A stretch of DNA of 64,000 bases from NCBI RefSeq assembly GCF_900099675.1, contig NZ_FNDQ01000005.1:62001-126000 (forward strand), read 5' to 3'. Under the pieces are notes generated by a model. The model had not been told where the DNA came from. It searched no databases and saw nothing but the letters and a program-made list of their open reading frames with translations. Made by a program: the position numbers and the translations under genes. Of this stretch, positions 57,295 to 64,000 are shown in pieces (positions within the stretch are counted from its first letter, which is position 1; every line of letters starts with the position of its first letter). The DNA comes from Myroides phaeus (GTDB lineage Bacteria; Bacteroidota; Bacteroidia; Flavobacteriales; Flavobacteriaceae).

Positions 57295-57798
57295 ATGAAA
57301 AACCAAGTAATTTTAGGCTTATTATTGTCAGGTACGATAGTCGTAGGTTGTAATAAAAAAGGAGATAGTGTTGATGTAAAAGCTTTGGAAGGTATTGAAA
57401 GTACTAATTTAGAAACACATCCAGAGATTTTAAGTACAGAGGAGATAGATATTGGAGCAGAGGAAATTGACGAGGTAAAGTTGAATATGATCTATGAGCA
57501 GACAGTAGAGATGTATAAAGATAACCTTGGTGAAAAAAAGCAAGAGGTTAAGAAAATGACTTCTAAGGAGGTAGATGCTGTTATTGATGAGTATATGGCA
57601 ATATGCAACAAACAAAGCGAATATATTGCTGTAGATGGACTTGAAGATGCAAAAGTATTTCAAGAAATGGGAGAAAATGTTACAAAAATGGGACAAATAA
57701 TAGAGAAGATGTCTTATGCTTTGCCAAAGATGGACAAAGAGGATGGAAAGAAGTGGGTAAAGGCTTGGTTAAAAGGGATTGAAATAGCCGAAAAATAA
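57295..57798 (+). CDS. Hypothetical lipoprotein
   Basis: A 167-residue protein with a lipoprotein signal peptide, G-T-I-V-V-G-C with Cys at residue 19. The mature part is strongly acidic in its first 40 residues, then predicted to be helical and rich in E, K and M. No family was recognised. It is in front of a small membrane protein gene 129 bp downstream. Confidence 0.65.
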   Translation: MKNQVILGLLLSGTIVVGCNKKGDSVDVKALEGIESTNLETHPEILSTEEIDIGAEEIDEVKLNMIYEQTVEMYKDNLGEKKQEVKKMTSKEVDAVIDEYMAICNKQSEYIAVDGLEDAKVFQEMGENVTKMGQIIEKMSYALPKMDKEDGKKWVKAWLKGIEIAEK

Positions 57799-57927
57799 AA
57801 AGGGCATCCTAATAGGACTATATCTCACAAAAGTATATTTAACCTTATATCTATTGTTTACCTTGTTAGACAGACTTTTTTTGGCATAATAAATGTAAAT
57901 TGCAAAGAATATTTATAACAACGAGAA

Positions 57928-58101
57928 ATGAAGGTTTTTGGTTATCTATTTATTTTTATCGGTATAGTTGCTGTATTTGTAACACTTAATGGTATTGGAG
58001 AAGATATGCCACAAGAGATATTTGTAGTCATTAGTTTCTTGGCAATTATTCTTGGGGCTTATTTTTTATATAAAGACAAACAAAAAGGGAATGGTTTGTA
58101 G
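57928..58101 (+). CDS. Small two-segment membrane protein
   Basis: A 57-codon frame, ATG at 57928 and TAG at 58099. It has two hydrophobic segments (about 3-20 and 29-48) joined by an acidic turn, and a K-D-K-Q-K-G-N-G tail. Composition is that of a real small membrane protein. No family known to me. Confidence 0.55.
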   Translation: MKVFGYLFIFIGIVAVFVTLNGIGEDMPQEIFVVISFLAIILGAYFLYKDKQKGNGL

Positions 58102-58323
58102 GTGAAGTTCACTATTTAAGATAGATAAATTAGAAAAAAAGTGATGAGTTAGTACATAATGTTGTGTGAACTGATTTATTATTGTTTTACGAAACTACAA
58201 GTAACTTATACAAACAAAGCTTTGAGCGTTTGACTATTGTTTTAAAAGTTTTCATAAGAACTCTACTTACCATAAGTTACGATGTTACTTTAATAAAAAA
58301 GAGGCTTAATCTGATAAATGGCT

Positions 58324-58788
58324 TTACTTTATGGTATAGCGCATAACAGTATGTACAGGTTCAAATGCTTCACGTAAGTAAAGTTCATATGCTTGTACAT
58401 TCTGTTTTAAAACCAATAATTCGATGTAATCTACTTTTTTAGTAGCAGCCCATCTTTTTACCTCAGCAATTAACTGTCTGCCTATGGCTTGATTTCTATA
58501 AGACGGTACTACGTAAATATCTGCAAAGTTTAAGTAACGGTGAGGTACAAAACATTCGTAAGGAAGGGTTTCTTCAATAAACAAGGCAACCATACCAATT
58601 ATAATACCCTTATCTTCAGCGATGATAAACTCACAGTCATCAGCATCAATAGTTTCTTGTAAAAAATCAATAGCTGGTAAATCAGCTTTAAAATAGTCTG
58701 GTTGGTATGCTTGTAAGGCTTGAAATTGTTGTTGGTAAATCAACTGTAATTGAGGTATATCGGCAGATACAGCATTTCTGATAGTCAT
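58324..58788 (-). CDS. GNAT family N-acetyltransferase
   Basis: A 154-residue protein with the single GNAT domain: N-terminal R-N-A-V-S-A-D-I-P-Q-L strand-helix, a central F-A-D-I-Y-V-V-P strand, and the acetyl-CoA loop R-N-Q-A-I-G-R-Q-L near 98-106. The substrate cannot be predicted. It is divergent from a second GNAT gene, which suggests a shared control region (58789-58886). Confidence 0.85.
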   Translation of the reverse strand: MTIRNAVSADIPQLQLIYQQQFQALQAYQPDYFKADLPAIDFLQETIDADDCEFIIAEDKGIIIGMVALFIEETLPYECFVPHRYLNFADIYVVPSYRNQAIGRQLIAEVKRWAATKKVDYIELLVLKQNVQAYELYLREAFEPVHTVMRYTIK

Positions 58789-58859
58789 AATTTATTGTAT
58801 TTATAAACGAAAATACTAAGTTATTTATAAATGTTATAAATAAAAGTTTTGAAAAGTAG

Positions 58860-58867
58860 TAAATTTG
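58860..58867 (+). promoter_or_regulatory. -7 element of the GNAT-Nudix gene
   Basis: TAAATTTG matches TAnnTTTG, 19 bp before the ATG at 58887. No -33 TTG at the right distance. Confidence 0.4.
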
Positions 58868-58886
58868 AGATTCAAACAACAATTAT

Positions 58887-59759
58887 ATGTCCACTTTACT
58901 ATATAAAAAAGCCACAATAGCAGATTGTGATTTGCTGACAGAAACAGCTATAACTGCAAAAAAACATTGGGGATATGCAGATGAGCTTATTCGCCAATGG
59001 ATTGATTTATTAACAATTACAGAAGAGAATTTTAAACGAGGTAATCTTTATAAATGCTTCTTAGCAAACGAATTCATCGGTTTCTTTGCCTTAGTTTCTA
59101 AAGGAGATTATGTAGGATTAGAACACCTTTGGTTTTTACCGGATTATTTAAATAAAGGCTATGGTACACAGGTTATTAAAGAAATTAAACGTATCAGTAG
59201 AGAAGAAGGTTATAAATATATTGAAGTATTTGCTGATCCTAATACGGATGGATTTTATCAAAGAGTAGGAGGGACCGTAGTTAGGAGTGTATTGACAAAT
59301 GTTCCTGGACGTATGATGAGTATTTTTCACGTTACTGTTACAGACGAACAATGGATTGATTTGCCTACCGTAGGATTGGTTGTAGTTAAAAAAGGTCAAT
59401 TATTATTAGCTTATAGCAACAATAAGAAAGCGTGGTATTTGCCAGGAGGAAAGGTTGATCAAGGAGAAAATAAGCAAGAAGCATTGATTAGAGAAGTTGA
59501 AGAAGAATTAGCTGTTGCGTTAGACCCTTCTAAAATGAGAGCTCTTTTACACGTATCAGCGCCTGCTTATGGAGAAAAGTTAAACATTATGATGCGTCAA
59601 GAATGTTTTCTTTATGACTTAGGCGAGCAGGAAATACACCCAACAAATGAAATAGGAGCCGTTAAGTATTTTAGCTATAGCGACTATAAACAAGAGTCTG
59701 TTTTAGTTCCAGGCGTTTTAATGGTTTATGACTTTTTGAAGAAAGAAAGATTTTTATAA
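58887..59759 (+). CDS. GNAT acetyltransferase fused to a Nudix hydrolase
   Basis: A 290-residue two-domain protein. Residues 1-150 form a GNAT domain with the acetyl-CoA loop N-K-G-Y-G-T (89-94). Residues 160-290 form a Nudix domain with the box G-x5-E-x7-R-E-V-E-E-E-L-A-V at 188-210; the glycine near the end of the consensus is Ala209, and the metal-binding glutamates are kept. The two halves are in one continuous frame with a short linker. The substrate pair is unknown; the fusion suggests linked acetylation and nucleotide-diphosphate hydrolysis. Confidence 0.88.
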   Translation: MSTLLYKKATIADCDLLTETAITAKKHWGYADELIRQWIDLLTITEENFKRGNLYKCFLANEFIGFFALVSKGDYVGLEHLWFLPDYLNKGYGTQVIKEIKRISREEGYKYIEVFADPNTDGFYQRVGGTVVRSVLTNVPGRMMSIFHVTVTDEQWIDLPTVGLVVVKKGQLLLAYSNNKKAWYLPGGKVDQGENKQEALIREVEEELAVALDPSKMRALLHVSAPAYGEKLNIMMRQECFLYDLGEQEIHPTNEIGAVKYFSYSDYKQESVLVPGVLMVYDFLKKERFL

Positions 59760-59761
59760 GT

Positions 59762-59796
59762 AAAAAGGCTATCCCTGTAAAGGATAGCCTTTCTTA
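59762..59796. terminator. Bidirectional terminator
   Basis: AAGGCTATCC and GGATAGCCTT pair with A and T tracts. It lies between the GNAT-Nudix gene and the convergent outer-membrane protein gene. Confidence 0.8.
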
Positions 59797-59814
59797 TTTT
59801 AGATACTAATTTGA

Positions 59815-60378
59815 TTAGAATTTGTAACCAACAGAAATTTGGAATACACTATTCTTAGTGTCTGATTTTACTCCAGCTTGGCTTTTGAAAGTGTCAGTTA
59901 AACCAAAATTGTAACGAGCATCAAAGAATACACCTACTGGTAATTCATACCCTAAACCAAGGTTCAAACCAAAGTCAAATCCTTTAGTCATATCTTTAAT
60001 ATCCTTACCATCTAATTCAGATTTTACATTAAATCCAAACTGTGGACCAGCTTGTATGTTTAAACCTTCATAAACGTAATATTTAGCCATTACAGGTACA
60101 TTGATATAATGTAATTCAGCTTTAATGTCCTTCTTAAAAATTGAGTATTCAGCTCCTTGTGTAGAATATAAAATCTCAGGTTGAACAGAGAATTTCTCGT
60201 TTACAAAGATTTCAGCAACTCCACCAATATTGAAACCAGTTAATGATGAAGAACCTTCACCAGTTAAAGTTGCAATATTTAAACCTCCTTTAACACCTAT
60301 TTTTACATCTGGTGTCTGTGCATTAGCTGTGAAACTAAAAGCTAACGCAGCTAATAATGATAGTGTGATCTTTTTCAT
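59815..60378 (-). CDS. PorT-like outer-membrane beta-barrel protein
   Basis: A 187-residue protein with a signal peptide (ending A-N-A-Q) and alternating amphipathic strands with turns typical of small eight-stranded barrels (outer membrane protein beta-barrel domain, PorT family). It ends V-G-Y-K-F, with the aromatic C-terminal residue expected for recognition by the BAM complex. Function unknown; likely structural or adhesive. Confidence 0.82.
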   Translation of the reverse strand: MKKITLSLLAALAFSFTANAQTPDVKIGVKGGLNIATLTGEGSSSLTGFNIGGVAEIFVNEKFSVQPEILYSTQGAEYSIFKKDIKAELHYINVPVMAKYYVYEGLNIQAGPQFGFNVKSELDGKDIKDMTKGFDFGLNLGLGYELPVGVFFDARYNFGLTDTFKSQAGVKSDTKNSVFQISVGYKF

Positions 60379-60401
60379 TTTTCTTATGTTTTATATTTTT
60401 T

Positions 60402-60409
60402 CAAATGTA
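60402..60409 (-). promoter_or_regulatory. -7 element of the outer-membrane protein gene
   Basis: TACATTTG on the minus strand, about 24 bp before the start codon. Confidence 0.45.
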
Positions 60410-60490
60410 GTTAAATTTTAATAATTCGCATTTTGTTGATGTTTATTTAACAGTTCCTATTCTTTAGTAGTAGCGTGATTTTGTGTTTTA

Positions 60491-60534
60491 TTGATGTAGG
60501 TCAAATACTTATATAAGTAACATAGCTATCTTTG
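60491..60534 (+). promoter_or_regulatory. ABC exporter promoter with Crp/Fnr-type box
   Basis: TTGATGTAGGTCAA (60491-60504) is a TGA-N6-TCA dyad, and TATCTTTG (60527-60534) is a perfect -7 element, 36 nt start to start. The expected transcription start falls at about 60540, on the start codon itself, so the mRNA may be leaderless. Confidence 0.6.
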
Positions 60535-60538
60535 TACT

Positions 60539-62326
60539 ATGAATTTATTTAAGATATTAAAGAAGATTAAACCCTTTGTAGCTAATTATAAACGGTTAAT
60601 TATAGGAACGCTCGTTCTTACTGCAGTGGGTTCTTTTGCGGTTCAAGTAAATGCTATTGTTCTCCGTCGTTTGGTAGACGAATTGACCAATGTAATAAAT
60701 GGTTTACACGATTTGAACTATGGCTATAAGATGTTGCTGATTTGTAGTGCTATTTTAATTAGCAAGGAGGTTATACTTGCGTTTATTCAGTTCGGACAGA
60801 AATTTTTTGGGGAGAAATTGCGTATTTATGTGTCAAGAGATATATCGCAATTGGTCGTAGATCGCATCTTGACGTATCGTATGGCATTTTATACTTCGGA
60901 CGACAATGATAGTGGAAAATTACAAACTCGTATTGATCAAGGTATCAGTAGTATTACGCGATTAATACAGAATTTCTTTATAGATATATTACCTCTTTTT
61001 GCCAACGCTATTGTTGCCTTGATATTTATTTATAGTGCCAATGTTTATGTGGGACTGGTAAGTACGGCTATGATACCTTTATATTTTTATGTTAGCCAGC
61101 GACAAGCAACAAAACTAAAGGGGTATAGACGTAAAATGCGTAGCTATCGAGAGAATAAGAACAACGGAATAATCTCACTAATCAACTCAATTACTGTTAT
61201 CAAGTCTTTTGTGCGTGAACCATTAGAAGCCCAAAAGCACGAAGTAATTCAGTATGATATGACGGAAAATCAATTGCAAACAAGACGTACGAGTTTTGTA
61301 TTTGATGCCGTGAAAGGATTTATAGAGCAATTCGGATTAGTAATTATTATTTTATTAACTGCTTATTTTGTGTTGAAGGGAGAAATGACTGTTGGTGCTA
61401 TTATGTTTCACGTTCTATTGTTTAATAATGTTACAGCGCCTATACGTCAGTTACACCGTATTTATGACGATGTAAATGATGCGATGATTTATTCGGAAAG
61501 CTTTTTTGAAATTGTAGATGCAGAAGATGAGGTTGAATCTACCGGATCGTATATTCCAAAAGAGGTTAAAGGGAAAATAGAAATTAAAGATGTTAGTTTT
61601 GACTACCCTAATGGTACTACGGCATTGAAAGATGTGTCGATGACTATTGTACCCAATGAAACTACGGCTTTAGTAGGGCTAAGTGGAGCAGGAAAGAGTA
61701 CAGTTATCAATCTCTTAGACAAGTTTTACGCGCCTACTAAAGGCCAAATATTTTTAGACGGTATTGACTTAGCAGAGTACGATACCAAAGAGCTCCGTAA
61801 ACATATTGGCTTGGTGCTTCAAAAGAATCACATCTTCCAAGGAAGTATTGAAGAGAATATTCGCTATGGTAATCCACAAGCCAGTTTTGAGGAAGTAGAG
61901 CAAGCGGCTAAACAAGCGTATATACACGAGCAGATTATAGATTTGCCGAAAGGGTATCAAGCTGACGCCCGTTTGCTATCAGGAGGGCAACAACAGCGCA
62001 TTGCTATTGCACGACTGTTTCTAAAAAATCCTGCTATTATCTTTTTAGATGAACCAACCGCAAGTTTAGATGCTATTGCTACTGAACAGATAAAAATGAG
62101 TTTAGATGCGATAAAGGAAAACCGTACAGTAATTATTGTATCACATAGTATTTCTCAGATCATAGATGCCCATAATATTATTGTAATGGAAAAAGGGCAA
62201 GTGGTTGAAAGTGGTACACACGAAGTTTTATATGATAATAAACAAACGTATTACGATATATTCTCAGCGATGGCAAATAGCTTGAACTTAGATAAAATAT
62301 CACATACGTTAAACCAAGACGAATAA
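60539..62326 (+). CDS. ABC exporter, fused permease and ATPase (half transporter)
   Basis: A 595-residue protein. Six transmembrane segments in residues 15-320, then an ATPase domain with Walker A G-L-S-G-A-G-K-S-T (near 380), Q-loop, signature L-S-G-G-Q-Q-Q-R (near 481) and Walker B I-I-F-L-D-E-P-T. It would work as a dimer to export a lipid, peptide or drug; the cargo cannot be assigned. It is preceded by a Crp/Fnr-type box and followed by ribB, which has its own matching box. Confidence 0.9.
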   Translation: MNLFKILKKIKPFVANYKRLIIGTLVLTAVGSFAVQVNAIVLRRLVDELTNVINGLHDLNYGYKMLLICSAILISKEVILAFIQFGQKFFGEKLRIYVSRDISQLVVDRILTYRMAFYTSDDNDSGKLQTRIDQGISSITRLIQNFFIDILPLFANAIVALIFIYSANVYVGLVSTAMIPLYFYVSQRQATKLKGYRRKMRSYRENKNNGIISLINSITVIKSFVREPLEAQKHEVIQYDMTENQLQTRRTSFVFDAVKGFIEQFGLVIIILLTAYFVLKGEMTVGAIMFHVLLFNNVTAPIRQLHRIYDDVNDAMIYSESFFEIVDAEDEVESTGSYIPKEVKGKIEIKDVSFDYPNGTTALKDVSMTIVPNETTALVGLSGAGKSTVINLLDKFYAPTKGQIFLDGIDLAEYDTKELRKHIGLVLQKNHIFQGSIEENIRYGNPQASFEEVEQAAKQAYIHEQIIDLPKGYQADARLLSGGQQQRIAIARLFLKNPAIIFLDEPTASLDAIATEQIKMSLDAIKENRTVIIVSHSISQIIDAHNIIVMEKGQVVESGTHEVLYDNKQTYYDIFSAMANSLNLDKISHTLNQDE

Positions 62327-62349
62327 GTCTTTCCCTAACGTTAGATGTC

Positions 62350-62382
62350 AAAAGACCTGCATTTATTTGTAGGTCTTTTTTT
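62350..62382 (+). terminator. Terminator between the ABC gene and ribB
   Basis: AAAAGACCTGCA and TGTAGGTCTTTT pair (one G-T) around TTTATT, followed by T residues. It separates the two transcripts. Confidence 0.8.
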
Positions 62383-62396
62383 GTGGATGTAATTTA

Positions 62397-62440
62397 TTGA
62401 CCTACATCAATGTTTCTACTTTGGTGATAATAGACCTTTG
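62397..62440 (+). promoter_or_regulatory. ribB promoter with Crp/Fnr-type box
   Basis: TTGACCTACATCAA (62397-62410) is the exact reverse complement of the box in front of the ABC gene. Thirty-six nt from its first base lies GACCTTTG (62433-62440), a weakened -7 element, which implies dependence on an activator. Confidence 0.55.
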
Positions 62441-62458
62441 GCGTTTAAACTAAAAGAG

Positions 62459-63115
62459 ATGAAAACATTAGAAAATACACTTAACCAGTTTGGTTGGGAT
62501 AGTCAGGAAAGGGTTGAAAATGCATTGAGCTTTTTAAAAAGCGGCAAGGGAATATTGTTGTTAGACGATCAAGACCGGGAGAATGAAGGGGATATTATTT
62601 TTTCTGCTCATTTGATGTCAGAGCAAGATATGGCTCTATTAATACGCTATTGCAGTGGGGTTATTTGCTTATGTCTGACCAATGAAAAGGCAGATGAGTT
62701 AGCCTTGCCTTATATGGTGGAGGAGAATAGTAGTCGTTTTCAAACGCCGTTTACGATTACAATTGAAGCCGCTAAGGGAGTTACAACAGGACTATCTGCA
62801 GCTGATCGATTAACAACAGTTCGCGCTGCGAGTAACAAAGAGGCTGTTATAGCTGATTTAGCGCGTCCTGGACACATATTTCCTCTTCGTGCTAAGAATG
62901 GTGGTGTACTTGAGAGAAACGGGCATACAGAAGGCGCAATTGATTTAATGAAATTGGCAGGACTACCTCCGCAGGCAGTTTTATGTGAGTTGATGAATGA
63001 CGATGGAACTATGGCGCGTTTAGCTGAGGTAGTTGATTTTGCCAAAGAGCATAAGATGACTGTGCTTAGTATAGCAGATTTAGTTTATTACCGTACTTTT
63101 GTAATTGACAAATAA
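62459..63115 (+). CDS. ribB: 3,4-Dihydroxy-2-butanone 4-phosphate synthase
   Basis: A 218-residue enzyme of riboflavin synthesis converting ribulose 5-phosphate to formate and the four-carbon unit of the lumazine ring. The acidic loop [10 protein letters not shown] and the motifs [11 protein letters not shown] and P-G-H-I-F-P-L-R are complete. Only the RibB domain is present; no GTP cyclohydrolase II domain, unlike the RibBA fusions common in this phylum. The ATG at 62459 is preferred over an upstream TTG at 62438, which lies in the -7 region. The Crp/Fnr gene follows after 9 bp. Confidence 0.94.
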   Translation: MKTLENTLNQFGWDSQERVENALSFLKSGKGILLLDDQDRENEGDIIFSAHLMSEQDMALLIRYCSGVICLCLTNEKADELALPYMVEENSSRFQTPFTITIEAAKGVTTGLSAADRLTTVRAASNKEAVIADLARPGHIFPLRAKNGGVLERNGHTEGAIDLMKLAGLPPQAVLCELMNDDGTMARLAEVVDFAKEHKMTVLSIADLVYYRTFVIDK

Positions 63116-63124
63116 GCACTATGT

Positions 63125-63700
63125 ATGAAACAGTTGATTGCCTATATCCAAGAGCGAATAAACGTATCAGAAGCGGATTTAGACCTAATTCTTTCTCGTT
63201 TTCACTATGAGAAGTTGGCAAAGGGAACACAATTGACCTCGTCTGGACTTAGTACACAGAAGTTGTATTTTGTTTGTAAAGGATGTTTGCGTATTTTCTA
63301 TATCAATGAAGCAGGACAAGATGCCACTCGTTTCTTTGCTTTTGAGAACCAGTTTGCAACTGCTTTAGTTAGCTTTATCAATACCTCTCCGTCGTCTGAA
63401 TATTTACAGGCATTAGAAGAGAGTGAGGTGTTTGCAATTACACATAATGATTTTTACAATTTATTAGAAGAAGTACCTCAATGGGAGAAGTTTTATCGTC
63501 AGTACCTTGAGTTTGCTTATGTGAACAATACAAATAGACTGTTTGCAATGGTTACTATGGATGCGTCTGAACGTTATAGTGAATTGTTGAAGCAAAACCC
63601 GTTGATTGTACAGCGATTGCCTAATAAGATTGTTGCTTCCTATTTGAATATTTCTCAGGAAACCCTAAGTAGGATAAAAGCAAAGGTTATAATGTCATAA
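63125..63700 (+). CDS. Crp/Fnr family transcriptional regulator
   Basis: A 191-residue regulator: cyclic-nucleotide-binding-like barrel (about 20-110), long dimer helix, and a C-terminal winged helix-turn-helix. The recognition helix Q-E-T-L-S-R (178-183) has the E-x-x-S-R pattern that in FNR reads TTGAT. FNR-type N-terminal cluster cysteines are missing; a C-x-x-C pair occurs at 51 and 54 in the barrel. It is co-transcribed with ribB behind a matching Crp/Fnr box, so autoregulation is likely. Confidence 0.88.
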   Translation: MKQLIAYIQERINVSEADLDLILSRFHYEKLAKGTQLTSSGLSTQKLYFVCKGCLRIFYINEAGQDATRFFAFENQFATALVSFINTSPSSEYLQALEESEVFAITHNDFYNLLEEVPQWEKFYRQYLEFAYVNNTNRLFAMVTMDASERYSELLKQNPLIVQRLPNKIVASYLNISQETLSRIKAKVIMS

Positions 63701-63769
63701 GTGTTTAAGCTATCTACTACAATTGAGCATATTCAAAAGAGTATAGGTGTTTAAGACAAGATCGAAAAG

Positions 63770-63798
63770 AAAAAGCCACCCGTGTTGAGGTGGCTTTT
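63770..63798. terminator. Bidirectional terminator
   Basis: AAAAAGCCACC and GGTGGCTTTT pair around CGTGTTGA, between the Crp/Fnr gene and the convergent outer-membrane gene. Confidence 0.8.
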
Positions 63799-63831
63799 AT
63801 ATTGTAAGATCGCTTTCGTGTGTAAGATGTA

Positions 63832-64000
63832 TTAGAATCTGTATCTAATTGCAAGACCTAAGTCAGCACGGATACCGTCTCTATAGCTATCGTTTAAATA
63901 AACCTCAGGACGTAAGTCAAGAGAAATTTGCAATGGAATATCGAAGTTGTACTCAATACCAACTGTACCAGTTACAAGTCCGAATGCACCACTATCAGAA
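63832..64000 (-). CDS. Outer-membrane beta-barrel protein, C-terminal part
   Basis: A partial gene running off the right edge; the visible 55 codons end at a TAA (63832-63834). The amphipathic strands and the final A-I-R-Y-R-F, with a C-terminal phenylalanine, are typical of outer-membrane barrels. The segment S-L-D-L-R-P-E-V-Y-L-N-D fits the OmpW/PorT-like porin group of Bacteroidota. The start lies outside the window. Confidence 0.75.
   Translation of the reverse strand, partial: SDSGAFGLVTGTVGIEYNFDIPLQISLDLRPEVYLNDSYRDGIRADLGLAIRYRF

Overview
The window is AT-rich chromosomal DNA from a member of the Flavobacteriaceae (Bacteroidota). Myroides or a close relative of Flavobacterium fits best, but the genus is an inference. 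The signs are: -7 promoter elements of the Bacteroidota type TAnnTTTG, few Shine-Dalgarno sequences, the small ribosomal protein bTHX, a type III glutamine synthetase, fused isobutyryl-CoA mutase IcmF, PorT-like beta-barrels, and DUF4834, YfhO and GDYXXLXY proteins. No rRNA, tRNA, CRISPR array, intact insertion sequence or prophage was seen. Gene content is mostly housekeeping.

Layout. 0-7.5 kb: secreted S41 peptidase, sterol desaturase-like membrane hydroxylase, unknown proteins, Xaa-Pro aminopeptidase and an AraC-type protein. 7.9-17 kb: IcmF, a possible orphan small RNA, a secreted lipase, an HdeD-like membrane protein, a lipoprotein and glutamine synthetase III. 17-23 kb: a palindromic element, then the czcCBA-type heavy-metal efflux operon on the minus strand. 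23-27 kb: a 1.1-kb non-coding stretch, a CI-like repressor with its own candidate operator, uracil-DNA glycosylase and proline dehydrogenase. 27-32 kb: aroB, a polyamine pair (arginine decarboxylase plus a deoxyhypusine synthase-like enzyme) behind a structured leader, a small acidic protein, and ychF. 32-39 kb: YihY/BrkB protein, topoisomerase IV (parE, parC) and outer-membrane phospholipase A. 39-49 kb: hemN, rhodanese lipoprotein, DUF4834, YfhO and a glycosyltransferase, then uvrA. 48-53 kb: sigma factor with a 49-residue companion, an endonuclease III without Fe-S cysteines, a degenerate serine hydrolase, bTHX and a Bcp peroxiredoxin. 53-58 kb: the overlapping DUF2157-DUF4401-GDYXXLXY operon, and secreted or lipoprotein unknowns. 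58-64 kb: two GNAT genes (one fused to Nudix), an outer-membrane barrel, an ABC exporter, ribB, a Crp/Fnr regulator and the edge of another outer-membrane protein.

The most interesting signal is regulatory. Three Crp/Fnr-type palindromes (TGA-N6-TCA) lie upstream of hemN, of the ABC exporter and of ribB. In each case the palindrome starts exactly 36 nt before the -7 element. The ABC and ribB palindromes are exact reverse complements of each other. The ribB transcript runs on into a Crp/Fnr-family gene whose recognition helix carries the E-T-L-S-R pattern that in E. coli FNR reads TTGAT half-sites. A small local regulon joining haem synthesis under low oxygen, export and riboflavin is a reasonable hypothesis.

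Other points of interest are a nested inverted repeat with half-sites one helical turn apart (17162-17244), two proteins that keep a hydrolase or peptidase fold but have lost the nucleophile, a GNAT-Nudix fusion, and a promoter-to-terminator unit with no convincing gene.
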